Shown here piece by piece: positions 25,660-33,771 of a DNA stretch of 64,000 nucleotides. Location of the stretch: NCBI GenBank assembly GCA_044432975.1, contig JAWXUC010000001.1, forward strand, positions 62,001 through 126,000. The letters are read 5' to 3'. Position 1 is the stretch's first letter; the number at the start of each line of letters is the position of its first letter. Both the position numbers and the translations under genes were made by a program. The notes beneath the pieces are model-generated. The model saw only the letters and a program-made list of their open reading frames with translations. It did no database searches and was not told the origin of the DNA. The stretch is from JAWXUC01 sp044432975 (GTDB lineage Bacteria; Pseudomonadota; Alphaproteobacteria; RF32; CAG-239).

Positions 25660-26374
25660 TTGCACTATTGTATGGCGGGATTAATGATTATTTTTCCTTT
25701 TTTCAGGGTACAGTTCAAAATCCATCCCCTACACAATTATTGTCATCGCGCCACAAAATTTATTTTGGGGCTTAGCGATCTTCTATTTTTAAAATCGTAA
25801 GTATCCATATAAGCGGGACGCCGAGGGCGTCGTCCCCTACAACTTAATCCCCAACTGTCATTGCGAGCGAATGCGTGGCAATCCAATCGAAAAAACATTC
25901 CTTTTTGTGGACACCCACAAGGGGAGTCCCTACAAGTTTTTTGTTATGGATGGGACGCCGAGGGCATCGTCCCCTACAACTTAATCCTCAACTGTCATTG
26001 CGGGCGAAGCGCGGCAATCCAATCGAAAAAACATTCCTTTTTGTGGACACCCACAAGGGGAGTCCCTACAAGTTTTTTGTTATGGGCGGGACGCCGAGGG
26101 CGTCGTCCCCTACAATTTAATCCTCAACTGTCATTGCGGGCTTGATCCGCAATCCAGTCAAATTATTGTTCCATCTTGCGGGACGCCGAGGGCGTCGTCC
26201 CCTACAACTACCCCGTCGCCTTTGGCGCCACCCCTTCACTTGTGAAGGGGAATTTTAAACCCACAATTACCCCCAACTGTCATTGCGAGGAACGAAGCAA
26301 TCCAATCGAAACAACAATCCTTTTTTCAGGGACGATGTGGGCATCATCCCCTACAACCTGTCATTCTTCATTAT
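25660..26374. repeat. tandem mosaic of palindromic repeat units
   Basis: No real gene. At least three units of about 135 bp start with gggacgccgagggcgtcg and contain, in order, that hairpin, a tgtcattgcgagcgaagcg hairpin, and a ggacacccacaaggggagt hairpin ending ccctaca. Individual units begin near 25814, 25953 and 26088; a fourth shortened one starts at 26180 with an added CCTTCAC...GTGAAGG hairpin. The same hairpins occur upstream of both secreted proteins and inside the REP-associated transposase gene. Apparent reading frames across the array are repeat artefacts. Confidence 0.88.
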
Positions 26375-26716
26375 TTATTTACGTTTATTTTTCCAGGCGG
26401 TTGCTTGTTTGCCTATTTTATTCATTATCTCAACCAAAACAACCATTGTTTTGGTTGAAATAAGGTTCATATCCTTGCATAACCTAATCTTTAATTTTAG
26501 AATCGCAAAAGCCTCTAAAAACTCTAGCAAATACTTTTCTTTATCTTCTGTTAAATTTGCTTTATAAATATATAAAAACAAAGAAAATGTTTGTTGTTTT
26601 ATATCTTCTCCTAAACCGTATTTGTGCTCTCGAGAAAACTTGTTGGTAATGCGATATATTTCTAATAATAGTTTATAACAATCATTATAAATTAAAAGCT
26701 GTTCTGTTAATGCCAT
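26375..26716 (-). CDS. Avd-like DGR accessory protein (four-helix bundle)
   Basis: Avd binds the reverse transcriptase and nucleic acid in diversity-generating retroelements. The 113-residue protein is all helical and matches the Avd pattern: YKLLLEIYRITNKFSREHKY, then GLGEDIKQQTFSLFLYIYKAN, then LEFLEAFAILKLKIRLCKDM, then IMNKIGKQATAWKNKRK (the family's G-K-x-x-x-x-W end). S23-type four-helix proteins of rRNA inserts are related but lack that last helix. AGGAG lies before the ATG. It follows the target gene at 26895 by 178 bases in the same direction, the usual DGR order. No reverse transcriptase is in the window. Confidence 0.72.
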   Translation of the reverse strand: MALTEQLLIYNDCYKLLLEIYRITNKFSREHKYGLGEDIKQQTFSLFLYIYKANLTEDKEKYLLEFLEAFAILKLKIRLCKDMNLISTKTMVVLVEIMNKIGKQATAWKNKRK

Positions 26717-26763
26717 TTATTCTCCTTTTAAAGACTCTGTGGACGTAGTTGTGTGTTTTTTGA

Positions 26764-26780
26764 CCCAGCCTTCGGCTGGG
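26764..26780. other. hairpin between target 2 and avd (second)
   Basis: CCCAGCC (26764-26770), loop TTC, GGCTGGG (26774-26780): a compact 7-bp hairpin. It is either a transcript signal or a DGR structural element. Confidence 0.45.
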
Positions 26781-26839
26781 AATAAGTTTGGCTTGTGAAG
26801 GCTATTTTATAGAGCTTTAAGCCCAGTTCTACTTCTCCC

Positions 26840-26864
26840 CCCTCTGGCTTTTAAGGCCAGAGGG
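26840..26864. other. hairpin after target 2 variable region
   Basis: CCCTCTGGC (26840-26848) and GCCAGAGGG (26856-26864), a 9-bp perfect stem with a seven-base loop, 30 bases past the target stop. DGRs often carry a hairpin or cruciform just downstream of the variable region that aids target-primed homing; the match is by position and type. Confidence 0.5.
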
Positions 26865-26894
26865 AATAATTAAATTATTAAAAGCCAACCCCTA

Positions 26895-27731
26895 CTAGAA
26901 CTCCCTCACACATCGCAGCCTGAGAGTGTAACTATACTTAACGCCGTAGGAGATATCACCTGAGGTAGTACCCACGCTGCAGGCGCTAGTATTAGAATAC
27001 TCAGAGGAACTCCAATAGTAATAACGAGACGAAGGAGTTATGGTGTTACCTGAACTTGCGTCGTTTAATCTATAGTTTATAGTACCGGCTGTGCTTGTAT
27101 CGCCTGCGTTAAGATATATTAATGAATACAACTCGCAATTATCATCTTTACTACCACTTAGACATGTAGGGGCACGCCAGTTACTGCCCATTACTGTTTT
27201 ACACCAACTTCCGTCTTGTTCTTCTGATACTTTATAGCCGCTGTTGCCACAATCTTCATAATAGCAGTTCTTATTAAAGCCCATTAAATAACCCCAGCTA
27301 TAATTACCATAGGATGCATAGGTTTGAGATGTAGTAGTAGTTTTAGCATTAGTGCTAAAATAATAAATACTCTCATCTGTGTCTTGGTCAAAGGCGGTTT
27401 CACCATTCTTCCATTTGCTATTGGGGCTTCCATAATATGCTTCTTCTAAGCTGATACAATAACTAGTATCACCGATTTGAACGCCTACTAGCTCATCATT
27501 CTCATAACAATTGCCATCGATGATACCGTTTAATGGAGCTACATAACCGCAGTACATTTTGCTGGTGTCAAAGGGGCATTTTATAGAGTTGCCTTCACAG
27601 CTGGTTTCGGTATAGCCTAAATCTTCACAGCTGGTTGAAATTGTGCAGGTGTCTGTTGCTAAACTTATGCCTGAGTTGAGGAGGAAAGTTAAACCTATTG
27701 TGCCTCCTGTTATTAATTTTGTTTTATTCAT
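26895..27731 (-). CDS. secreted DUF1566/FISUMP-type (C-type lectin fold) protein, candidate DGR target 2
   Basis: A 278-residue exported protein: signal peptide MNKTKLITGGTIGLTFLLNS (cleavage near SLA-T), Cys-rich N terminus (CTISTSCEDLGYTETSC) and a C-terminal lectin-like domain with WRAPTCL, YYYWSSSEYS and LRLRCVREF. The end of the gene (about 27030-26895) has codons unlike the rest of the genome (TCC TAC GGC GTT, CTC AGG CTG CGA), as expected when A positions of an AAC-rich template have been changed. Avd lies just downstream. The start has a GGAGG site. Paralogue at 15544. The lectin fold and secretion are well supported; the DGR role is likely but not proven. Confidence 0.82.
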   Translation of the reverse strand: MNKTKLITGGTIGLTFLLNSGISLATDTCTISTSCEDLGYTETSCEGNSIKCPFDTSKMYCGYVAPLNGIIDGNCYENDELVGVQIGDTSYCISLEEAYYGSPNSKWKNGETAFDQDTDESIYYFSTNAKTTTTSQTYASYGNYSWGYLMGFNKNCYYEDCGNSGYKVSEEQDGSWCKTVMGSNWRAPTCLSGSKDDNCELYSLIYLNAGDTSTAGTINYRLNDASSGNTITPSSRYYYWSSSEYSNTSACSVGTTSGDISYGVKYSYTLRLRCVREF

Positions 27732-27822
27732 TTTTATTTCCTCCTTTTTTAGTTATAGGACGATGTGGGCATCGTCCCCTACAATTTAATTATCAACTGT
27801 CATTGCGAGCGAAGCGCGGCAA

Positions 27823-27910
27823 AATACGCTTAGTGTTGCGAGGCTTTAGCCGAAGCAATGCTTAGTCTTTTCGTACAAGTAGAATTGCTTTGCAATTCAT
27901 AGCGGTACAA
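27823..27910. repeat. 88-bp insertion inside a palindromic repeat (copy 1)
   Basis: The segment interrupts a gcgcggcaatcc core, with CAA at both ends as a possible target duplication. It carries its own inverted repeat (GAATTGC, TTT, GCAATTC near 27881-27897). Copy 2 is 28251-28338. Confidence 0.6.
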
Positions 27911-28250
27911 TCCAGTCGAAACAACATTCATTTTTCAGGTACGGTCAAGACCGTACCCTACAACCCGTCATTCCTCAAAACATCGCAAGATGTTTTGATT
28001 AGGAATCTTCAATTTACGGGACGCCGAGGGCGTCGTCCCCTACAGGTTTAATTTCCAACTGTCATTGCGGACTTGATCCGCAATACAGCCAAACAATTAT
28101 TCCAACCTATCTTCCCTCCTGAGCTAAGGGAAGTGCCCGTTAGGGCGATGGGGGGGGTATAATAATTATTTTTCCTTTTTTTATAGCGGACGACCAATGG
28201 TCGCCCCTACAATTTAATTTCCAACTGTCATTGCGAGCGAAGCGCGGCAA

Positions 28251-28338
28251 AATACGCTTAGTGTTGCGAGGCTTTAGCCGAAGCAATGCTTAGTCTTTTC
28301 GTACAAGTAGAATTGCTTTGCAATTCGTAGCGGTACAA
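28251..28338. repeat. 88-bp insertion inside a palindromic repeat (copy 2)
   Basis: Nearly identical to 27823-27910 (one base differs in the GAATTGC hairpin flank). The whole surrounding ~168 bp is duplicated, so it spread as part of the larger unit. Confidence 0.6.
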
Positions 28339-28437
28339 TCCAGTCAAAAAAACATTCCTTTTTTCAGGTACGGTCAAGACCGTACCCTACAGGGTGCTGT
28401 GCTTTATTGTAGGGGAGACCACTGGTCTCCCTTTTAT

Positions 28438-28810
28438 AAAACAATCCTTTTTGCGGGACGCATACAATGCGTCCCCTACAACCCTCATTTTTGCAAAAAA
28501 GTGCAAAAATTGCGTTTTTTTGTGAATATGGGCAGAAAATAAATACTTTGGGAGGATTATTGACTGCCCATAAGCCCATATATTCTGGTATTTTGACACC
28601 TGTCTTAAAAACAAAGTGTCTATTTTAAACCACCGTTTAAAATAGACACTTTTAGTGTTACAGTTTTGTGAAATTATGTTATTGATTTTACTTATTTCTT
28701 GATTTTTTTAAAGTTTGTGATAGTGTCTATTCTAGACGGTCGTTTAAAATAGACACTACAAAAACAACCCCTAGCCCTTACGGGCTGGGGGTTTGAAGTA
28801 TGTTCAAAAA
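28438..28810. repeat. 373-bp direct repeat, copy B
   Basis: Same length as 16384-16756 and about 98 percent identical by eye. It lies 700 bp upstream of target 2 because the repeat mosaic sits between. It includes the MITE-like unit and a copy of the fliE terminator. Confidence 0.92.
28613..28757. mobile_element. 145-bp MITE-like unit (copy B)
   Basis: Same as 16559-16703; both copies end in agtgtctattttaaac inverted repeats with hairpin ends. Its copies moved as part of the 373-bp duplication and not alone. Confidence 0.45.
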
Positions 28811-28909
28811 GTGTGTTTTTTATGTTTTGGACAGCAAATCAGTTGCCATATAAATTATACTGGATTACGGATCAAGCCCACAATGACATAAAATATATTT
28901 TTTTAAGAT

Positions 28910-29069
28910 ATCTGAAAATTCTATATTAGTTATCCATACCATAAAAAAACTCATAGAATGAGATAAATAATAAGAATTGAAGAATTTTGCGAAGAAGTGT
29001 ACATATTAGTACATGACTGAGCAAAATATCTGATAATTCTGTATTAGTTATCCATTATATGAGTTTTTT
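28910..29069. repeat. structured 3' element of the TPR gene
   Basis: Outer stem AAAAAACTCATA (28944-28955) with TATGAGTTTTTT (29058-29069), 12 perfect pairs, encloses a double hairpin: outer arms ATTTTGC/GCAAAAT (28984-28990, 29021-29027), inner TGTAC/GTACA (28998-29002, 29009-29013). A tail atctgataattctgtatta is repeated at 28913 and 29028. A related hairpin lies at 34388-34431. Confidence 0.6.
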
Positions 29070-30453
29070 AAGCGATTCTATTATTGCGAGCAATAAACCT
29101 TGAAGCAACCTCTGCTCTAACAAGCTCATTTTGATTAACTTCTAAGTTGTTAACAATTTCCAACTCATGTTTATCAAGATGACGATTTATTCCTATCATA
29201 TCATAAAATGATTTACTTTGATGATACATCTCTGTTGCTTCTTCTGAATTACCTGTAGCATAATAATATTGAGAAAGCATGTTTTGAGAGTTTGCAACAG
29301 AAGATTTGTGCTCTTCATTTTCTCTTAAAGCTAACACATTTTTATAAGCCCACATTGCTTTTTTATTGCTATTTTTCTTCTTATAAAGATTGCCTATCTT
29401 ACTCCAAGAATTAATATTTTCTGGATGTATTTCTAAAGACAACTCAAAAGCTCCAAGCGCTAATTCATCATCTGAAAGTTGCGCCAAAGTACCAAACAAA
29501 TTTGCTAAATTTGAAGTATCAATTAAAAGCTCTTCTTTTGATTTTTGATTATTTGTTTTAGAAGCCAAATCGATTTTAATATCCATCAACTGTTCTATCA
29601 ACAACAAAGACTGAGAAACATCAGAATTCATCAAACCAACAACAGCTTCTTCTTCATTAACTCCAAATTTTTTAAAAGAACCTTTTGCACACAAAACAGA
29701 AAAAGAGTTAAGAGCATCAATCATTTGCAGCACATCATATTCACAGTATCTATTTTTTGATTTATGCATTAATGTTTGAGCAACTTTAAATTCATCAACA
29801 CCTTGAGAAAGCATCTCTATTGCTAAAGATACATATCCACTCAAAGGCTTAACCTCATCTTGATAAGATATATTAGGCATAACCTGAATAGATTCATCAA
29901 TTTTTATTTTTGAAGTCTTATCCCAATCCAAATCAATATTTTCTTTTTTTCTTTTTCTATCAAACTCATCCAACTCTCTACTTAAAGAATGAATTTCATT
30001 AGTATCTCTATCTAAACTTTTTTGAGTTAAAGCCTGCATTTCAAACTCTTTTTCCAACTCTTTTTCAAGTTCAGCATCTGGTGTTGGCACTTCTAAATTT
30101 AATAGCAAGTCTTCATGACTAAGTTCTTTTGAACTATCTTCATCAACATTTTCATCTTCATCGCTATAAGACAAAGAAGAATTTGACGACGATGATGAAG
30201 AGGAAGATACTTTTCTAGAACTTCTTTCTTTATAGACACCATTTTTATAAATTGATTTAGTTAATGATTGAATATGAAGAATAATAATACTTATCGCCAA
30301 AATACAAACTACAGCAACAACAAAAAATAAGACAAAAACTCTTAAAGTATCATATTTCTCAAATTCATCCAAAATAGATGTTATCAAAACATTAATTTCA
30401 TTTAAATAAGAACCATACTCTAAAATAATTTTACTAGACAATTGTTCATTCAT
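29068..30453 (-). CDS. TPR protein with N-terminal membrane anchor
   Basis: A 461-residue protein with a membrane segment at about 38-62 (TLRVFVLFFVVAVVCILAISI), an acidic serine-rich stretch (residues ~82-110), a charged coiled coil (~120-170), and two or more tetratricopeptide repeats near the end (for example INSWSKIGNLYKKKNSNKKA and NMLSQYYYATGNSEEATEMY). TPRs of this kind act as assembly scaffolds. It does not match a known flagellar motor TPR with confidence. The gene ends directly at the structured 3' element. Confidence 0.75.
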   Translation of the reverse strand: MNEQLSSKIILEYGSYLNEINVLITSILDEFEKYDTLRVFVLFFVVAVVCILAISIIILHIQSLTKSIYKNGVYKERSSRKVSSSSSSSSNSSLSYSDEDENVDEDSSKELSHEDLLLNLEVPTPDAELEKELEKEFEMQALTQKSLDRDTNEIHSLSRELDEFDRKRKKENIDLDWDKTSKIKIDESIQVMPNISYQDEVKPLSGYVSLAIEMLSQGVDEFKVAQTLMHKSKNRYCEYDVLQMIDALNSFSVLCAKGSFKKFGVNEEEAVVGLMNSDVSQSLLLIEQLMDIKIDLASKTNNQKSKEELLIDTSNLANLFGTLAQLSDDELALGAFELSLEIHPENINSWSKIGNLYKKKNSNKKAMWAYKNVLALRENEEHKSSVANSQNMLSQYYYATGNSEEATEMYHQSKSFYDMIGINRHLDKHELEIVNNLEVNQNELVRAEVASRFIARNNRIA

Positions 30454-30530
30454 ATAAAAATCACCATTTACAAACTATTTTACTCTGCTATGATATAGCA
30501 AATAAAAAAAAACACAAGAGAAATCGTCAA

Positions 30531-31196
30531 ATGAGCTATTTAAAATTAAAAAAACGTCAAAAAAAACTAAACTCAATATTTAAAATATCTGCAATATTAA
30601 TGACTTTAGCAACTTTCTGCATTTTATACCAAACACAAACAACCATAAACATAAACAATTTTAGATTTCAGTTATACATTATTAGCATTATTTTATTAAT
30701 TTTTTCTTTATACATAAAAAATTTTATATACATTTTAATTAGCTTAATTCTTACCGTTAGTAATTATGCCTTTGTCAATGCTTATGCAAACATCTTAAAA
30801 AACAAAACTGTAGAAAGCAATAATGAAATAAAAATAAATTATCAAAAAAACCTAGAATCTGACTTTGAAATTATTCAAAAAGAAAAGCAAACACTCATTA
30901 TTGTCAACATGAACAAAAAGGGTAAAGAAAAAGAATCGCTAAAAACAATAGAAACTTTTATAAATTCAAACAACACTTCTGTTATTCTTGTTGGTGATTT
31001 GGGTTTACCACTTTGGCATCCTGATATTAAAAATTTTATGCAAAAAACTGGCTTAAAAGCAAAAAACAAAATTATTTTTGACAATCTAAATCCTTTTTAT
31101 ATTCCAACAATAAACGTCTTAGCATTTGAAAACATCGGAATCAAAGATATAATCAAAAAAAATGATGGTTATGAGTTTATTTTGCTTGCAAAGTAA
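30531..31196 (+). CDS. membrane protein with shortened exonuclease-endonuclease-phosphatase-like end
   Basis: A 221-residue protein with three N-terminal membrane segments (about 17-37, 47-64, 66-86). The C-terminal half recalls the second half of membrane-anchored EEP-family proteins: SVILVGDLGLPLWHPDIKNF sits where active enzymes have G-D-F-N-x-x-P-W, but the Asn is Gly, and the first catalytic half (the N-x-N and Q-E motifs) is missing. So it is probably inactive or has a new role. It lies just upstream of the 4.5S RNA gene. Confidence 0.65.
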   Translation: MSYLKLKKRQKKLNSIFKISAILMTLATFCILYQTQTTININNFRFQLYIISIILLIFSLYIKNFIYILISLILTVSNYAFVNAYANILKNKTVESNNEIKINYQKNLESDFEIIQKEKQTLIIVNMNKKGKEKESLKTIETFINSNNTSVILVGDLGLPLWHPDIKNFMQKTGLKAKNKIIFDNLNPFYIPTINVLAFENIGIKDIIKKNDGYEFILLAK

Positions 31197-31217
31197 TATA
31201 AAATAAATAATATATTG

Positions 31218-31309
31218 TCTCAGAAGGGTTGGGTTAAAAATTCGCCAACCTGGTCAGAGTGGGAACGCAGCAGCCATAACGAAACCTTTTAAGGTCAGCC
31301 CTTCACCCT
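31218..31309 (+). ncRNA. ffs: 4.5S RNA of the signal recognition particle
   Basis: The SRP RNA core is plain: tggtcagagtgggaacgcag then cagccataacga (the symmetric and asymmetric loops with the GGAA-type tetraloop region). The ends pair as gaagggttgggtt with aaggtcagcccttc. It sits directly before dnaX, a common alphaproteobacterial order. It works with Ffh in membrane targeting. Confidence 0.93.
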
Positions 31310-31326
31310 ATTTATATGGAAAATAA

Positions 31327-32970
31327 ATGTCTGAAAACAACAATGAGTATGTAGTATTAGCGAGAAAATATCGCCCCCAAACATTTGATGATTTATTGGG
31401 ACAAGATGCTCTTGTTCAAACACTTTCAAACGCAATCACCTCAAACAGACTTCATCACGCATATATTTTAACGGGCATCAGAGGTGTGGGCAAAACCACA
31501 ACTGCCAGAATTGTTGCTAAAGCATTAAATTGCACAGGTGTTGATGGTAAAAGTGGACCAACAATAAAACCATGTGGAGTTTGCGAAAACTGTATGGCTA
31601 TTACCGCCGATCGCCACATGGATGTTTTAGAATTCGATGCCGCCTCAAAAACTGGTGTTGATGATATGAGAGAAATCTTAGACGGTGTTAAATATAAACC
31701 TACATTAGGTAGATACAAAATATATATCATCGATGAGGTTCACATGCTCTCAAAATCAGCATTTAATGCCTTATTAAAAACATTAGAAGAGCCACCTGCT
31801 CACGTAAAGTTTATTTTTGCCACAACCGAAGTTAGAAAAATTCCACCTACAGTATTATCAAGATGTCAAAGATTTGATTTGCAACGTTTAACTATTTCTG
31901 ACTTATTGTTCTTATTTAACAAAATCTTAGGCAAAGAAGGCTTAAAAGCCGAAGAAGAAGCCTTAAAATTAATCGCAAAAATGGCTGATGGCTCAGCTCG
32001 TGATAGCTTATCAATGCTAGACCAAGCAATAGCCTTATCTCATGGTGATATAAAAACAAATATTGTTCAAGAAATGATTGGCCTAGGAGATAGAACAATC
32101 AGCTTTGACTTATTTGAAAGCTTAATAAATGGCGATATGAATAAGGTTTTAGAAATATTAAACAATCAGTTGAAAAATGGTGGCAATCCTATTGTTACAC
32201 TGCAAGATTTGGTTGCAACAACCCATTTAATCACAAAAGTAAAAGTAGCCCCTATTTTTGGCAAAGATATTTCACTGTCTCAAGCAGAAAAAAACTTTAT
32301 TACAAAGGTTGAGAAAAAAACAACCGTCGCCATTTTATCAAAAATATGGCAGATGCTCCTGAAAGGAATTGCAGAGCTTTCTTATGCTCCCAATCAAGCA
32401 GATGCCCTTGAAATGATATTAATCAGAATAGCCTATTCAGCCAATCTTCCAACACCTCAACAGTTGATGGAAGAAATAAAAAAAAAACCAGTAATTGAAA
32501 TTGGTACTCAATCAAACGAAATACCTACTTTTTCAACAACATCGGCTGAAAAAAAAACTATTGATTCTACCGAAAGCTTAATAAAAGCCCTTGATGATGC
32601 AAAAAAAATGCGCATTTCTTATGCTGTTAAAAATGATTTAGAAATCAAAAAAATAGAAAACTGCAAAATAGAAATGAACATAACTTTCAAAATAGACAAT
32701 CCATTTATTTTTGAACTTCGTTCATTCTTAGAAAAAACAACTGGCAAAGATTGGGAAATCAACACAACCAGAGCAGAATATGTAACCTCTATTGCTAGCA
32801 TCAAAAATCAAGAAAAACAAAAAGAAATAGATGACATAAAAAAAGACCCACTAATAAAAGCAATCTTACAAGAATTTGCTGGTGCTTCAATAGAAAGCAT
32901 TACCAGAAAAGCCATAGAACAAATCTCTAACAACATCTTAGAACCTGAATTTATTGAAGATGTTGAATAA
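31327..32970 (+). CDS. dnaX: DNA polymerase III subunit tau/gamma
   Basis: The clamp-loader ATPase. The 547-residue protein has Walker A TGIRGVGKTTTARI, the zinc Cys set (C at GTKSG region, then CGVCENC), Walker B IIDEVHMLSK, sensor SRCQRF with the Arg finger, and the three AAA+/collar domains up to residue ~370. The C-terminal tau-like extension (residues ~380-547) is rich in Lys and Glu and ends at EDVE. It is normally followed by ybaB-recR; here those genes are 7 kb away at 40181. It starts 18 bases after the 4.5S RNA. Confidence 0.95.
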   Translation: MSENNNEYVVLARKYRPQTFDDLLGQDALVQTLSNAITSNRLHHAYILTGIRGVGKTTTARIVAKALNCTGVDGKSGPTIKPCGVCENCMAITADRHMDVLEFDAASKTGVDDMREILDGVKYKPTLGRYKIYIIDEVHMLSKSAFNALLKTLEEPPAHVKFIFATTEVRKIPPTVLSRCQRFDLQRLTISDLLFLFNKILGKEGLKAEEEALKLIAKMADGSARDSLSMLDQAIALSHGDIKTNIVQEMIGLGDRTISFDLFESLINGDMNKVLEILNNQLKNGGNPIVTLQDLVATTHLITKVKVAPIFGKDISLSQAEKNFITKVEKKTTVAILSKIWQMLLKGIAELSYAPNQADALEMILIRIAYSANLPTPQQLMEEIKKKPVIEIGTQSNEIPTFSTTSAEKKTIDSTESLIKALDDAKKMRISYAVKNDLEIKKIENCKIEMNITFKIDNPFIFELRSFLEKTTGKDWEINTTRAEYVTSIASIKNQEKQKEIDDIKKDPLIKAILQEFAGASIESITRKAIEQISNNILEPEFIEDVE

Positions 32971-33033
32971 AAGAATATAAAAAAAACAAACACCATCGCA
33001 AATCACAATCCAAAAACAAAAAAACTACTATTT

Positions 33034-33070
33034 AAAAATACCAAACACGGATTCCGTATTTGGTATTTTT
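33034..33070. terminator. palindromic terminator between dnaX and nth
   Basis: A near-perfect palindrome: 17-base arms (33034-33050 and 33054-33070) with one mismatch around ATT. Poly-A and poly-T ends make it bidirectional. The core TACC...CGGATTCCG...GGTA recurs at 37233 and 48749. Confidence 0.7.
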
Positions 33071-33141
33071 TTAATCAAACAGTAAACAAAGTAAATCTAT
33101 AGCTAGCTAATTAACTATAACTACATTATTTATAAAATATT

Positions 33142-33771
33142 CTAAACCAATTTCAACCCAAATTCAGGACAAATAGATTGTAATGGACAATTTTCACATT
33201 CAGGCTTTTTAGCTTTACAAACATAACGACCATGCAAAACCAACCAATGAGAAATTTTGCTATGATATTCATTAGGAATTACTTTTAATAAATCTTTTTC
33301 AACTTGCAATGGCTTATCAGAATTTGACAACCCCAAACGCTTTGATAAACGCAAAACATGAGTATCAACTGCCACAACAGCATCACCATATAAATCATTA
33401 AGCAGCACATTTGCAGTTTTGCGCCCTACTCCTGCAAGAGTTTCTAAATCTTCCCTTCTGCGAGGTAATTCACCATTAAAACGCTTAATCACATCTTCAC
33501 TCATTGCCATAATACTTTTAGCTTTATTATTAAACAAACCAATTGTCTTAATATATGACTTTAAGTTTTCAATGCCTAAATCAATCATATCTTGAGGAGT
33601 TGACGCCACTTCAAACAATGCTGGCGTTGCTTTATTAACACCCTTGTCTGTTGCCTGAGCCGATAAAATTATTGCTACCAAAAAAGTATATGGATTAATA
33701 TAATTAAGCTCACATTTAGGATTAGGATTTGTCTCCATAAAAATCTCACACATTTTTTCAACATCAATCAT
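33142..33771 (-). CDS. nth: endonuclease III
   Basis: A base-excision repair glycosylase/AP lyase for oxidised pyrimidines. The 209-residue protein has the helix-hairpin-helix with catalytic Lys (LETLAGVGRKTANVLL), the catalytic Asp in AVDTHVLRLS, and the iron-sulfur cluster Cys set C-x6-C-x2-C-x5-C at the end (CKAKKPECENCPLQSICPEF). I use the ATG ending 33771, with AGGAG six bases upstream; an ATG two codons earlier touches the ribosome site. It overlaps the REP-associated transposase gene by eight bases. Confidence 0.94.
   Translation of the reverse strand: MIDVEKMCEIFMETNPNPKCELNYINPYTFLVAIILSAQATDKGVNKATPALFEVASTPQDMIDLGIENLKSYIKTIGLFNNKAKSIMAMSEDVIKRFNGELPRRREDLETLAGVGRKTANVLLNDLYGDAVVAVDTHVLRLSKRLGLSNSDKPLQVEKDLLKVIPNEYHSKISHWLVLHGRYVCKAKKPECENCPLQSICPEFGLKLV

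Larger units (their letters stand above)
27760..28437. repeat. mosaic of palindromic repeats upstream of target 2
   Basis: No gene. It holds dispersed hairpin units in several orientations (gggacgccgagggcgtc, tgtcattgcgagcg, acggtcaagaccgtaccc, gaggaatcttc-like pieces). A ~168-bp direct repeat is present twice (about 27794-27962 and 28222-28391), each with an 88-bp insertion in the middle of the tgtcattgcg unit. Next to target 1 the same position has one unit only, so this is a local expansion. Confidence 0.85.

Noticed and set aside
25660..26374. CRISPR array
   Set aside because: Units are composite hairpins of ~135 bp with no constant 25-40 bp repeat and no unique spacers, and no cas genes are present.
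25861..26567. Several open frames across the tandem repeat array
   Set aside because: They read through the palindromic units, contain no conserved domain, and start without ribosome sites.
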